From Liolophura sinensis (lineage: Eukaryota; Mollusca; Polyplacophora; Chitonida; Chitonidae), in assembly GCF_032854445.1 (NCBI RefSeq), contig NC_088300.1, forward strand, positions 61,418,984 through 61,482,983: a stretch of 64,000 nt of DNA, given 5' to 3'. The notes beneath the pieces are model-generated. The model ran no database searches. It saw nothing but the letters and a program-made list of their open reading frames with translations, and was not told the DNA's origin. The translations under genes were made by a program, and so were the position numbers. Positions 33,001 through 38,817 of the stretch are shown piece after piece; positions within the stretch are counted from its first letter, which is position 1, and each line of letters begins with the position of its first letter.

Positions 33001-34521
33001 AGCAATGCTAAAGGGTCATCTCTGCCTCTTAAAAGCCGTTCATCTATCAACTCATCAAACTGCCAACAGAAGAGGAAAAAATTCTAGCTTAAGCCATGGG
33101 CGTGTTAATGAACATCTTTGACGTTCCCTTTACCAGAACCGTGTATGAATATTCTTAAGACTAAGTACAATTTACAAGGAGCCTCTCACCAATTCAATCG
33201 CTGTGAGTTCAAGTCCAGCTCATGCTGGCTTCCCCTCCAGTCATACGTGGGAAGGTCTTGCAGCAACTTGATCGTGGGATTCCCCTTGGCTCTGTTCTGC
33301 TTGCTCCCACCATAATGCTGATTGCCATAGTATACATGTAAGTGAAATGTTCTTGAGTACGGCATAAAATATCAATCACATAGTATTTTAATACATCTAG
33401 CTAACAAGAGTTTTATAAATACCAAGACAGACATAAAAACAAAGGCTCACACTAATCACACTACAAAAAAAAATTTTTTTCAGACAGGCTTGAAAAAAGT
33501 TGAAATCAGTCACCACAACAGATATATTGATTTTATGACGATAAGCACTGATAGATGACGGAACGCAAAATGTACCATAGCTGCAGAATGTTTCAGAACT
33601 AATTAAGATTGCATCATGGTGTTCAACACAGACCAACAAACTAAATGATAGACAAGCCAATATGAAGGAGGAAACAGAAAGAGCACATACTATCAATTAA
33701 AACGATCAAAGCATTTTACATATGTACCACCTCAAATAACACCATATATATCCATTCCTGCACTTAGGCAGTTCCTGACACCATGGATAAAGATTATGAG
33801 TGACACGGGCTCTGCAGGTTAAGGGAAAAATATTTGCCAAAGTATTATTATTACTTCCTGATTACAATAAAATTAGACACCCTTTTTAATAACCCATCAA
33901 AATCCATGACAGCTGGAGTTGCTAAATCTGTAAGGTTGTCTCTAAAACAATATGATAACCTTACAAACCTTGAGTGTACAAAAGTATTTGTCTAAGTGTG
34001 CATCACTACATACAATAAACATATAGTGGAACATTTGTTAACATAAATCTGGTTTATGAAAACAGTGCTAACTTGTTTTGGATAAAGCCATTTTCAATTG
34101 CCCAGCAAATTACCCATGTATCTTGTATCTTTCCTTTTATCCATCATACCAGTAATGCTGACTAGGGCAAAATAAAGAGCTACATGTAACCTACATGTAA
34201 TTCTTCAACATTTCCACTCTTTGCAGGGTCTTTATTCAAGCATATTCTGAAGGCATTATTCTGTATAGAGTGATAAAAATTACATTTTTTGTGAAGCCTT
34301 GAACTGAAGTTGGCTAATCCAACCGATGTAGTTTTGTCTCCAAACTAAAATAAAAAATATGCATGAATTGACCTGAAGGTTGCTCTTTTATATGCGAAAA
34401 GGTTGAGAAATTGGGGTATCGCTGTTGTGTACTATACCTCACTGTTCTCTATGCTGTCTAATTTCTCTTTAAGGTTTTCCCATTGCTCTGTCTGAGCTAA
34501 CTTCAAAATGGTGGTGTCCAT
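1..34521 (-). CDS. FANCI: FANCI, Fanconi anemia group I protein (whole gene span, 32 coding exons in window, 3' end cut off)
   Basis: FANCI pairs with FANCD2 to form the ID2 clamp. The clamp is monoubiquitinated by FANCL/UBE2T and closes around DNA at interstrand crosslinks in the nucleus; ATR-type kinases act on an SQ-rich segment. Conceptual splicing gives 1,295 residues that follow human FANCI collinearly from Met1 to the LTKKSK segment. Landmarks are [55 protein letters not shown] (predicted ubiquitin acceptor Lys538, by analogy with human Lys523), SQ motifs at 571/576/584, [14 protein letters not shown] and [14 protein letters not shown]. All junctions obey GT-AG and the phases agree throughout. 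The start ATG at 34521 aligns with the human N-terminus. The last exon runs off position 1. Introns are up to about 3.4 kb long and several contain minisatellites. Recognition is from recalled family similarity, not a search. Confidence 0.97.
98..193 (-). CDS. FANCI: FANCI coding exon 31 (residues 1260-1291)
   Basis: Encodes [20 protein letters not shown], then TKKSK. It matches human [24 protein letters not shown]. Acceptor TCTTTGCAG, donor AAG|GTAGGT. Confidence 0.96.
1800..2185. repeat. degenerate ~50-bp tandem repeat, FANCI intron 30
   Basis: Repeats of the form GGGCCCATTATACAATAG...AAAAAGCTTAACATTCAATC. The last two or three copies are nearly identical and the earlier ones are decayed. 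I see no similarity to the neighbouring exon ends. Confidence 0.8.
2476..2562 (-). CDS. FANCI: FANCI coding exon 30 (residues 1231-1259)
   Basis: Encodes a Lys-rich segment ([20 protein letters not shown]) matching the human NKSKSLNYTGEKKEKPAA stretch in position and charge. Acceptor GTCCTCAG, donor AAG|GTGGGT, phase 0 at both ends. Confidence 0.82.
2884..3393 (-). repeat. 27-bp exon-tail minisatellite, FANCI intron 29
   Basis: About 18 units of 26-28 bp (plus-strand core GCACTCACCTGTATGTGTG). Read on the minus strand each is TATATAACACACATACAG followed by GTGAGTGC: a copy of the last 27 nt of exon 29 with the CAG|GTGAGT donor at the unit boundary. The array touches the exon at 3394. Confidence 0.93.
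3394..3510 (-). CDS. FANCI: FANCI coding exon 29 (residues 1192-1230; parent of the 27-bp array)
   Basis: Encodes [20 protein letters not shown], then ITHIQ. It aligns with human [25 protein letters not shown]. Acceptor TTATGCAG. The chosen donor is CAG|GTGAGT; an alternative CAG|GTGTAT lies 27 nt earlier. The last 27 nt (VYAYITHIQ) are one repeat unit of the adjacent array, so the exact exon end is the least certain part. Confidence 0.85.
4000..4184 (-). CDS. FANCI: FANCI coding exon 28 (residues 1130-1191)
   Basis: Encodes [20 protein letters not shown], then [20 protein letters not shown]. It aligns with human [39 protein letters not shown]. Acceptor GTATTTCAG, donor TTT|GTAAGT. Confidence 0.96.
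4220..4738. repeat. ~70-bp tandem repeat, FANCI intron 27 (distal part)
   Basis: About seven units with the core TGGCTGACTTGTGGTCATCT and CTAAGGCAGACTATGTTTTT. Unlike the neighbouring array at 4740-5640, the unit does not match an exon end. It sits right next to the acceptor of exon 28. Confidence 0.85.
4740..5640 (-). repeat. ~61-bp exon-tail minisatellite, FANCI intron 27 (proximal part)
   Basis: About 15 units of 60-61 bp. On the minus strand each has GCGGACTACAGGTCC..CCAGCAG and then GTAAGTCTGTAATCATCAGT. The first ~25-27 nt copy the end of exon 27 and the next ~35 nt are the start of its intron. The copies closest to the exon (5580-5640) are most similar to it. Many, not all, keep a GTAAGT-type donor. 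Confidence 0.93.
5641..5800 (-). CDS. FANCI: FANCI coding exon 27 (residues 1077-1130; parent of the 61-bp array)
   Basis: Encodes [40 protein letters not shown] and [13 protein letters not shown]. It aligns with human [29 protein letters not shown]...VDWLITKLKG. Acceptor TTTAACAG, donor G|GTAAGT, phase 1. Its last ~27 nt recur in the downstream array. Confidence 0.94.
5888..6112 (-). mobile_element. SINE family A copy, diverged (minus orientation)
   Basis: Carries the family signature in reverse: TATTTATTTGATTG..GTTaacaCCATACTCA, CACTCATACAATGGCCGCCATGGGTGGAGG. Lies in FANCI intron 26. Confidence 0.75.
6308..6435 (-). CDS. FANCI: FANCI coding exon 26 (residues 1034-1076)
   Basis: Encodes [20 protein letters not shown] and [19 protein letters not shown]. 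It matches human LLRDLSQDIHGHLGDIDQ. Acceptor GTTTTAG, donor CCG|GTAGGT. Confidence 0.93.
6601..6769 (-). CDS. FANCI: FANCI coding exon 25 (residues 978-1034)
   Basis: Encodes [20 protein letters not shown], then [20 protein letters not shown]. It aligns with human [33 protein letters not shown]. Acceptor TTTTTCAG, donor G|GTGAGT, phase 1. Confidence 0.9.
7711..7781 (-). CDS. FANCI: FANCI coding exon 24 (residues 954-977)
   Basis: Short exon encoding [20 protein letters not shown], then LQ. Its position corresponds to human [20 protein letters not shown]. It is supported mainly by clean splice sites (TTTGTAG; CAG|GTGAGA) and phase fit, as similarity is low. Confidence 0.8.
8391..8545 (-). 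CDS. FANCI: FANCI coding exon 23 (residues 902-954)
   Basis: Encodes [20 protein letters not shown], then [20 protein letters not shown] and KLSQALQII. It aligns with human [46 protein letters not shown]. Acceptor ATTTCAG, donor G|GTAGGT, phase 1. Confidence 0.9.
9025..9185 (-). mobile_element. SINE family A fragment (minus orientation)
   Basis: Contains CATACTCAAGCATATTTCAC, CAGCCAGCATTATGGTGGGA and ATCCGCAGGTTTGCTGGCAG, shared with the copies at 35885 and 47140. It ends just before exon 22's donor. Confidence 0.85.
9212..9391 (-). CDS. FANCI: FANCI coding exon 22 (residues 842-902)
   Basis: Encodes [31 protein letters not shown] and [10 protein letters not shown]. It corresponds to human ESLSVLRSSNEFMRYAVNVALQKVQQLKETG. 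The acceptor is CCTCCAG; an earlier AG-containing CT-rich stretch also exists, but this one fits the phase. Donor AG|GTAATA. Confidence 0.85.
9640..9765 (-). mobile_element. SINE family A fragment (minus orientation, internally deleted)
   Basis: Poly(ATTT) end followed directly by AACCGGAAACCAGGCAGAGC and GCCGTCCCACGTACTGCCGG. The segment containing ACTCAAGAATATTTCAC is missing. Confidence 0.8.
9860..10039 (-). CDS. FANCI: FANCI coding exon 21 (residues 782-842)
   Basis: Encodes [20 protein letters not shown], a Gly-rich insert ([13 protein letters not shown]) and [11 protein letters not shown]. It aligns with human [21 protein letters not shown] and SSLLTALFR. The poly-Gly linker looks lineage-specific. 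Acceptor GTTTCAG, donor AG|GTAAAA, phase 2. Confidence 0.92.
10040..13184. other. FANCI intron 20 (3.1 kb, longest intron with no coding signal)
   Basis: Apart from the 73-bp tandem array at 11330-11765 I see only AT-rich unique sequence, homopolymer A runs (10212, 11975) and short TACATGTA words. None of the short reading frames resembles a known protein. Confidence 0.7.
11330..11765. repeat. 73-bp tandem repeat, six units, FANCI intron 20
   Basis: Six almost identical units (GTGTCATAGAGAGTCCAGCT and CGATGATTTCTGAGGAGAGA), spaced exactly 73 bp apart except the first at 72. Read along FANCI each unit has TTCTCTCCTCAG, a 3' splice-site look-alike. It is not derived from a visible exon. Confidence 0.93.
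13185..13306 (-). CDS. FANCI: FANCI coding exon 20 (residues 742-782)
   Basis: Encodes [20 protein letters not shown], then [15 protein letters not shown]. It matches human [35 protein letters not shown]. Acceptor GTTTACAG, donor AG|GTGAGC, phase 2. Confidence 0.96.
13961..14134 (-). CDS. FANCI: FANCI coding exon 19 (residues 684-741)
   Basis: Encodes [14 protein letters not shown], an acidic and Ser/Gln-rich stretch ([14 protein letters not shown]), then [15 protein letters not shown]. The last part is almost identical to human ITNRMIKSELEDFEL. Acceptor TGTTACAG, donor CTG|GTTTGT. Confidence 0.94.
14318..14392 (-). mobile_element. SINE family A 3' end (minus orientation)
   Basis: TTATTTTATTTGATTGGAGT followed by TTTACGCCATACTCACAAG is the terminal part of family A. 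Confidence 0.7.
14590..16489 (-). repeat. 55/73-bp exon-tail minisatellite, FANCI intron 18
   Basis: About 28 units. Those at ~14590-15100 are ~55 bp; most from 15100 to 16489 are 73 bp through an inserted 18-bp duplication (GACAGTTACACATGATCT). On the minus strand a unit reads GATCAGGTGTAGCTGTCTGA, ACCTCTT, then GTAAGTCCCTGTATAAACTG. The first ~27 nt copy the end of exon 18 (..QVYLSEPL). About 18 extra copies of the CTT|GTAAGT donor context are present; a few have GTGAGT or GTAAAT. Confidence 0.95.
16490..16591 (-). CDS. FANCI: FANCI coding exon 18 (residues 650-683; parent of the 73-bp array)
   Basis: Encodes [20 protein letters not shown], then [14 protein letters not shown]. It matches human [34 protein letters not shown]. 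Acceptor ATTCCCAG, donor CTT|GTAAGT. The final ~27 nt and the donor recur in every unit of the downstream array. Confidence 0.95.
16996..17064 (-). CDS. FANCI: FANCI coding exon 17 (residues 627-649)
   Basis: Encodes [20 protein letters not shown], matching human [21 protein letters not shown]. Acceptor TTTGACAG, donor CAG|GTGAGC. Confidence 0.93.
17716..17838 (-). CDS. FANCI: FANCI coding exon 16 (residues 586-626)
   Basis: Encodes [20 protein letters not shown], then [20 protein letters not shown]. It matches human [40 protein letters not shown]. Acceptor GGGCACAG, donor CAG|GTTAGT. Confidence 0.96.
18280..21155 (-). repeat. 96-bp exon-tail minisatellite, FANCI intron 15
   Basis: About 30 highly similar units with a 96-bp period. 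On the minus strand each is GTATGTACCTGATGCTATTA..., CATTTCCGTGTGTTGGGAG..., CCAGCAGCCAAGACTGGGTC, TTCCTTTAGTCAG. All but ~7 nt derive from the last ~91 nt of exon 15. A shared 2-nt loss (GACACTGGG to GACTGGG) distinguishes units from the parent exon and shifts the frame, so the long open frames across the array are by-products of a period divisible by three. Confidence 0.97.
21156..21282 (-). CDS. FANCI: FANCI coding exon 15 (residues 543-585, SQ cluster; parent of the 96-bp array)
   Basis: Encodes [20 protein letters not shown], then [20 protein letters not shown] and Q. It matches human [31 protein letters not shown], including the SQ-rich phosphorylation cluster (SQ at 571, 576 and 584 here). 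Acceptor TTGTGCAG, donor CAG|GTATGT. The last ~91 nt of the exon plus the first 7 nt of the intron form the repeat unit of the array that starts directly downstream. Confidence 0.95.
21471..21672 (-). CDS. FANCI: FANCI coding exon 14 (residues 476-543, carries the predicted monoubiquitination Lys538)
   Basis: Encodes [20 protein letters not shown] and [15 protein letters not shown]. The LVLRKAMF core is the segment holding human Lys523, so Lys538 is the predicted acceptor here. Acceptor CCTTTCAG, donor AG|GTAATG, phase 2. Confidence 0.96.
22131..22218 (-). CDS. FANCI: FANCI coding exon 13 (residues 447-476)
   Basis: Encodes [20 protein letters not shown], then AKSPVTHYL. It aligns with human [26 protein letters not shown]. 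Acceptor CTCTTTAG, donor G|GTAAAG, phase 1. Confidence 0.92.
22469..22643 (-). CDS. FANCI: FANCI coding exon 12 (residues 388-446)
   Basis: Encodes [20 protein letters not shown], then [14 protein letters not shown]. It aligns with human [23 protein letters not shown] and ACKLGANILLETFK. Acceptor GTCTTGCAG, donor AGG|GTGAGT. Confidence 0.96.
23238..23374 (-). CDS. FANCI: FANCI coding exon 11 (residues 343-388)
   Basis: Encodes [20 protein letters not shown] and then DLVIETVQN, matching human VLDLLKTSVVKSFKDLQ. Acceptor ACATGCAG, donor AG|GTATTT, phase 2. Confidence 0.9.
23902..23994 (-). CDS. FANCI: FANCI coding exon 10 (residues 312-342)
   Basis: Encodes [20 protein letters not shown], corresponding to human [21 protein letters not shown]. 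Acceptor TTCTTCAG, donor CAG|GTAAAT, phase 0. Confidence 0.9.
24500..24596 (+). mobile_element. SINE family A 3' end (plus orientation)
   Basis: TTGAGTACAGCGTGAAACAC followed by CGGCCAAATAAATAAATAAA is the terminal tail of family A, in FANCI intron 9. Confidence 0.75.
25722..25955 (-). mobile_element. SINE family A copy (minus orientation)
   Basis: Carries GTTTTACGCCACATTCAAGA, CAGCGGCCAGCTTCATGG, CTATCCGCATGTTGCTGGAC and CGATCAGAGAGGCAGCCAGC. It ends about 35 bp from the donor of exon 9, in intron 9. Confidence 0.85.
25991..26123 (-). CDS. FANCI: FANCI coding exon 9 (residues 267-311)
   Basis: Encodes [20 protein letters not shown] and [10 protein letters not shown], matching human [31 protein letters not shown]. 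Acceptor GCTTTCCAG, donor AAA|GTGAGG. Confidence 0.96.
26734..27030 (-). pseudogene. possible decayed retrotransposon C-terminus (weak)
   Basis: A 96-codon open frame on the minus strand ends in [18 protein letters not shown]. This resembles the zinc-knuckle region (C..C..GEDTVEHFL) found after the reverse transcriptase of many non-LTR elements. The paired first Cys positions are not clear, and no RT is visible next to it. Could be chance. Confidence 0.2.
27803..27888 (-). CDS. FANCI: FANCI coding exon 8 (residues 239-267)
   Basis: Encodes [20 protein letters not shown], matching human GSRKSVLEGIIAFFSALDK. Acceptor CCTGTCAG, donor AG|GTTAGT, phase 2. Confidence 0.93.
28500..28665 (-). CDS. 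FANCI: FANCI coding exon 7 (residues 183-238)
   Basis: Encodes [20 protein letters not shown] and [14 protein letters not shown], nearly identical in pattern to human [18 protein letters not shown] and PPLVYQLLVLSSK. Acceptor TTTTGTAG, donor AAG|GTTGGT. Confidence 0.96.
28958..29081 (-). CDS. FANCI: FANCI coding exon 6 (residues 142-183)
   Basis: Encodes [20 protein letters not shown] and then [20 protein letters not shown]. It aligns with human [29 protein letters not shown]. The acceptor region TTCAGAG has two AGs; only the second fits phase 1. Donor AA|GTATGT, phase 2. Confidence 0.92.
29082..31697. other. FANCI intron 5 (2.6 kb)
   Basis: Contains no recognised exon. A stretch at about 30300-30900 is richer in CpG than its surroundings and includes TCTCCCGCC (30825) and TCACGTG (30872). 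Open frames of 105 codons (plus, 30365) and 76 codons (minus, 31350) have no recognisable similarity. Confidence 0.5.
31698..31776 (-). CDS. FANCI: FANCI coding exon 5 (residues 116-142)
   Basis: Encodes [20 protein letters not shown], then KNGTMK. It aligns with the human LLVELANEFISAVREG stretch. Acceptor TTTCTAG, donor AAAG|GTGGCA, phase 1. Confidence 0.85.
32191..32321 (-). CDS. FANCI: FANCI coding exon 4 (residues 72-115)
   Basis: Encodes [20 protein letters not shown] through [11 protein letters not shown]. It aligns with human GSPCSEEAGTLRRRK...IIGLLMLE. Acceptor CCCTGACAG, donor GAG|GTACGT. Confidence 0.93.
32400..32502. repeat. imperfect inverted repeat / hairpin, FANCI intron 3
   Basis: Left arm GCTAAGTTGATTGTTAACTA (from 32413) pairs with GTTACAATCAACTCAGC (to 32491). 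The arms extend imperfectly to about 36 bp each around a loop of about 30 nt. Confidence 0.8.
32510..32900. mobile_element. MITE-like element with terminal inverted repeats, FANCI intron 3
   Basis: CCTAATGAATTAGACAT at 32516 and its reverse complement TGTCTAATTCATTAGG at 32873 bracket about 370 bp without coding capacity. Outer flanks (GGAATGTAC / TATGTGGAATG) are partly symmetric too. Confidence 0.6.
32984..33059 (-). CDS. FANCI: FANCI coding exon 3 (residues 47-72)
   Basis: Encodes [20 protein letters not shown] followed by RAIFN, matching human GALLRAIFKG. Acceptor TGTTGGCAG, donor G|GTGAGAAG, phase 1. Confidence 0.88.
33168..33385 (+). mobile_element. SINE family A copy (plus orientation)
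   Basis: AAGGAGCCTCTCACCAATTC, AATCGCTGTGAGTTCAAGTC (degenerate box B), GCTTCCCCTCCAGTCATACG, TCCCACCATAATGCTG and TTCTTGAGTACGGCATAAAA occur in the same order as in the copy at 40052. Lies in FANCI intron 2, antisense to the gene. Confidence 0.85.
33881..33939 (-). CDS. FANCI: FANCI coding exon 2 (residues 27-46)
   Basis: Encodes [19 protein letters not shown], matching the human DLTNLLQNQAVKGKV region. The acceptor is TTTTAGAG, using the second AG; the donor is AGG|GTGTCT, phase 0. Confidence 0.75.
34443..34521 (-). CDS. FANCI: FANCI coding exon 1 (residues 1-26)
   Basis: The exon begins [20 protein letters not shown] and resembles the human N-terminus. The donor A|GTGAGG gives phase 1, which fits exon 2. 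A second GT (GAG|GTATAG, 5 nt further on) would break the frame. A TTGTTTAG acceptor just upstream suggests that this exon starts at about 34559 with 38 nt of 5' UTR, and that a noncoding first exon lies further right. Confidence 0.85.
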
Positions 34522-35884
34522 CTTGTATGCAATTCATTCAATCTCACAATGCTCCTGACCTAAACAAGAAAAGATGAAGAACATTCATAAGTATAGATAA
34601 ATAACTTTTCAACAAAATTTTTTAAAGTAACATGCAAAAACACTTCTAGGTTTGTAATGTCAACATGTACATGTATTTTTCATGACAAACATCTATCTAA
34701 ACTGAAGCAATTTTACATATAGGAATAAGGTTGGAAACATCAAATAGAAAAAAAAAACTGTTTTCGGCAAATCTTCTTATTATTTATAAATTCTTCACAT
34801 ATAACTTAAATATTATTCATAGAATTATTTCGGTCACTTCAAAACAATGTCTCACTGAAACAACAGAAAGTCACCGTGTCCGACGGCCAGCACAGTTTTA
34901 TGTAACACTGGTCACAAACAGTGAGTTACTTGGTATATCTGTTCCCTTTATGCTAAGCATCAATCTAGACAGTGTCCAGCCAGCCAAAGGGCTTGATACG
35001 ACTCTGCTAGAGAAATGAGACTTATCCCAGATCTCCTGCCGATGCAAAACTGATAGTTTATTAGCCACTGCATACACGACTAGAAAAGCTGTAATGAGAC
35101 TCTAGATTAAAAGTCCAAAAGTACTATTACAGAGAATGAATAATATTACACCATTATACAGTAGTATAGTTTGGCAATACAATAAAGCATGACCTACCTA
35201 ACAGGGTTATTTTGTGCCTAGTGAAAACATTTTCCAAGTTTTGTCTGCTTGTGAAAGAAATGAAGACTTTTTATTGCTGAGATTTACTACTCGGTAACAG
35301 TGATTTATGACAAAAACTGCTGTGACCTGAATTTCCACACAAAACTAAAAGCTGGTAAAGAAAATATCTGGGTCGGGTCAACAGAACCTGTCCTATCAGT
35401 GAACATAGTCACTGGAGCTCCTCGTTAAGACTGGCTGTCCCTTACATCAACCCTAAAGTCTTTATAATGTTGTTCTTGGTCAACAAATTTTTGTGTGCAA
35501 GTGTAAACAATCATTAAATAAATCTTCTTTAGTATCTCTGAATACACTTATATGTAGAGTAGCTACCCAGTAGTCCAGTAACAGGACAGTTCCTGTGTCT
35601 CTCATATTATGTAATATATTTGTTCACAATCATGCATGGAGAAGACTGGGGTGCCTGAGGTAAACTACTGGCAACTTTCTCAGCTGTGATGTACAGATTT
35701 TGCACACCACACTGGTTGAAGACAAGTGGCCTTCAACAAGCGTTAGACTGTGTAAATGGTCTCACCAGCTTCACTGACGACACCCCAGGCAGTGAGAGTA
35801 GGAGAATTTAAAAATTTCCCATCCAAGGTCGGAGTTGTACATTTATATTATTAAAACGTTAGCCACAATTTACATAAATCATTG

Positions 35885-36085
35885 CTTATTTACTTATTTA
35901 TTTATTTGATAGGTGTTTTACGCCGTACTCAAGAATATTTCACTTATACGACGGCGGCCAGCATTACGATGGGTGGAAACCGGGCAGAGCCCGGGGGAAA
36001 CCCACGACCATCCGCAGGTTGCTGTCAGACTTTCCCACGTATGGCCGGAGAGAAAGCCAGCTTGAGCTGGACCATAAATCATTGC
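35885..36085 (-). mobile_element. SINE family A, well-preserved copy (minus orientation)
   Basis: TATTTATTTATTTGATAGGT, TTTTACGCCGTACTCAAGAA, TTTCACTTATACGACGGCGG, CATCCGCAGGTTGCTGTCAG and CACGTATGGCCGGAGAGAAA. This copy is close to what I take as the family consensus. Confidence 0.9.
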
Positions 36086-36721
36086 CAAAAACATTTTATC
36101 CCTGCCAGAAAAATTTAAAATTCAAGGACCTTTTTATTTATTTAATACGGGTTTTATCTGAAAGAGTTCTCGTGAGAAAAAGTTGGTGGAGTTACCATGA
36201 AGATATGAGCCCAAACCAAAATACCTGTACTGGTATCAAATTCGATCACACATCGGAAAAACAGGGCACAAACTGCATTAGAGAAATAGCAAACTACCCC
36301 TGGAATGCCATCCTTATTTTGGTTTTCAAGGGCATTCACAGAATATTCAAGATTTTACAGTTTTCAAAACTCAAGAGCACTTCAGGTTTTCAAGAGTTCA
36401 GAACAATGGCTGGATTTCTGTTAAAGGATAGCTTTATACTGATGCTGGTTTTGACATACATGTATCTAGGGTACTTCGTATTTAGGTACATTTGGTAACA
36501 CTGAAACTGGCACTACGTCAGTAGTGTCCCAGCTACCTTTGGGATACCCCCACTGGAACAAATGATCCAGACTGAGTAATGAGTTGCTAAATTTTGATAA
36601 TCACAATTAGTTAAAACATGCAGGCTATTTGTGTATGCATGTAAATTTTACCCATGGCTTTTTACGTATCAAGAAATGAACACAGTATGTTCAGTTAGTC
36701 ATATACAACATGACTGTGAGT

Positions 36722-37045
36722 CAGAGAGTGAGTGCTGGGGTTTAACATCATACCTGACAATTTTTCGTCAAAATTGTCTTGTGACGATGAAGGAATCCTT
36801 AGAGTGCATGTAATGTGCCTGCTTGTTGCACGATGGATTTCCATCGCTCTTTTATCTAGTGCTGCTTTAATGAGATACCTTACTGGAGGCAAGTAAGCCG
36901 CCCCGCCGGAGCCATTATATTAATATGGGTCAACCAGAAGTTGTACTATCCCCTTCATCCTGAACAAGTTACAATTCCTCTTTTAAGGTCTTAAGTGTGA
37001 CTCGACCCCGGGTTGACACTGGATCTACCAAAGTCGACAATCAAC
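36722..37045 (-). mobile_element. SINE family B copy (minus orientation)
   Basis: GAGTGAGTGCTGGGGTTTAA, TGACAATTTTTCGTCA, ATGAAGGAATCCTTAGAGTG and CGACCCCGGGTTGACACTGG (reverse box B) are the reverse complement of the features in the copy at 54655. Confidence 0.85.
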
Positions 37046-37299
37046 CAACTGTGCTATTGAAGCCAGTCAAAATGAAGGTGTTTCATAGTTCTGGCTTGAC
37101 AATGAGTAATATCACTATGATATGTTATACCTGTTTAAAAAACACAGGCTATGGAGAGTAAATCATAAATGTTGCATAAGAGTTAATTATATATACGTCT
37201 GCCACCAAAACAATTAACAGATAATGCAGAGCTATACCCCTTCGTAAAAATTTAGTCAGTAGGGCGTAATTAGGAAGTAGTGAACACTTATGTTTTCTT

Positions 37300-37989
37300 G
37301 TGTCGATCAGCGCCGGGTGGTTTGGCGATTATTTACTGAAGGTCCCTAGTCGAGCTAGGGGTTGTAAAGTAAGACTACATGTAGTTGCATCCTCTTGTTA
37401 GTCAATGAACGCCTTCCCAGATATTCATTGTGAAAGCTCGTTTCTCAATGAATTGTCGTCGCTCTTCCACGTGACAGCAATCTCAGCTTTAACTTCTCAC
37501 CGTCTGTGCAGTGGTAACGATGGGTGATCGAATCATGCAACAACATGTTGATATCCCTTACTGGCCGAGTAAATGGAGTGTAATTAAACATAATTTGCAG
37601 ATATATTAACAGTTATTAACGATTTTGGCATATTGTATCTTTTCCTTTACCCTTGGCAAGACGGAAAGTGCTTCTTCAAACTTAAACAGCCCGTCAAATC
37701 GTAGTTCCATAAATCACCTGTTTCCCTAAAAATATCTTGTATCAAGCGCTAAACCTAAATTGACCTGCGGACATCATAGCGCCCCGGAGTCAACCAATCA
37801 GAGATACCGTTACAGTTTATCCTTTCTGTCATACGGATTTCCGGTTGTTCCACGAGATTCTGTTTTCAGACAGTGTTACGTTGGTAGGAGTCGGGGGAGG
37901 TTGTAATATCACATAGCGATGTGTAAATTCCTGAAATAATCGTCAGCTGATGTGTATATATTGTTAATTATTTATTTAAATTATTTACT
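37300..37989. promoter_or_regulatory. putative divergent promoter of FANCI (-) and POLL (+)
   Basis: The block directly upstream of the POLL start is more CpG-rich than its surroundings. It has a CCAAT box at 37794-37798 (CAACCAATCAGAG) and an ETS-like ATTTCCGG at 37837-37844, a pattern common in bidirectional TATA-less promoters. It is also the first non-SINE block upstream of the FANCI 5' UTR splice site. Transcription starts are inferred, not seen. Confidence 0.5.
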
Positions 37990-38817
37990 ATGAATTCACA
38001 GTCTACAAAGCGGAAAATGGATCAGTCATCGGCATCAGAAAATAAGCTAAAAAGACCAAAAGAGTTGAAAGAGACTTCAGGCTCCACATCAAAATCTGTA
38101 AAAGTAGTTGATAAACACAACCCATTAGCCTTTATGAAAGATATCCATGTTTACATTTTACCAGCCAGTATTGAAAAAGCGCGAATGGCAATTTTCAAAA
38201 CACAACTTGGAAAGTATGGAGCAACTGTGTGTGAGGAGCTAAACAAAACTTGCACGCATTTAGTTGTGGACGATAAGATGGATGTAGATAGAATGATTCG
38301 AATATTGAAATTAGAAGCTCCCCCTACTGGTGTGTTTATTGTTAAATCGTCTTGGTTAAGCACATGTTTTAGGGGAAAGATAGTTGCTGAAGAGAGTGAC
38401 CATGAATTAAACTTTACAGAATACCTCTCTGATAAGGTGAAGAAAGATGAAACAAGTGGCCAGGCTAGTGTTTCTGCGGAAAAAGCATCTAGTGCAAACA
38501 TAGAGGTAGCGTCATCTGCAAGTATTGTTAGAACGAGTAATGTAGCAGTCACAAACAATTCCGAGGGTGCAAGTCCGTCAAAGAAAGACTTTATGAAAGT
38601 TGGTGTGATGTCTGGAGCATACAAACACGCTCACAGAGAACCTACTGAGGATGAAGAAGATTACGACAGTGATTATGTCCACAGTGATGGAGAAATCAGC
38701 GTAGGAAAGACAGAGGGCTATGACAGCTGCAGCAGTGAGGATGACTTTCTCACTGATACCACTGACAATACATCATCCAGCAGCTCTCCTAATGTGTCAC
38801 CCAACAAACTACTACCA
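37990..38817 (+). CDS. POLL: POLL exon 1 (residues 1-276, BRCT domain)
   Basis: Large first coding exon. After a Lys/Ser-rich leader the BRCT domain runs from [20 protein letters not shown] to [16 protein letters not shown]. It is followed by a Ser/Thr-rich linker with an acidic patch ([19 protein letters not shown]) and a Ser run. The donor is CCA|GTAAGT; reading on gives a stop four codons later. No in-frame ATG upstream gives a longer conserved start. Confidence 0.93.

Larger units (their letters stand above)
34522..37300. other. FANCI 5' flank / 5' UTR intron
   Basis: No conserved coding sequence. A possible 3' splice site (CTTGTTTAG, 34560-34568 on the minus strand) suggests an intron in the FANCI 5' UTR that would span much of this interval. 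It holds a family A SINE (35885) and a family B SINE (36722). Open frames at 35882 and 36019 are largely SINE sequence. Confidence 0.5.

Noticed and set aside
35882-36498. Plus-strand open frames of 78 and 159 codons
   Set aside because: The first lies in a family A SINE and the second begins in it; the rest shows no protein similarity.
38151-38624. 157-codon minus-strand frame opposite POLL exon 1
   Set aside because: Shadow of the POLL BRCT exon; the plus-strand reading is clearly conserved.
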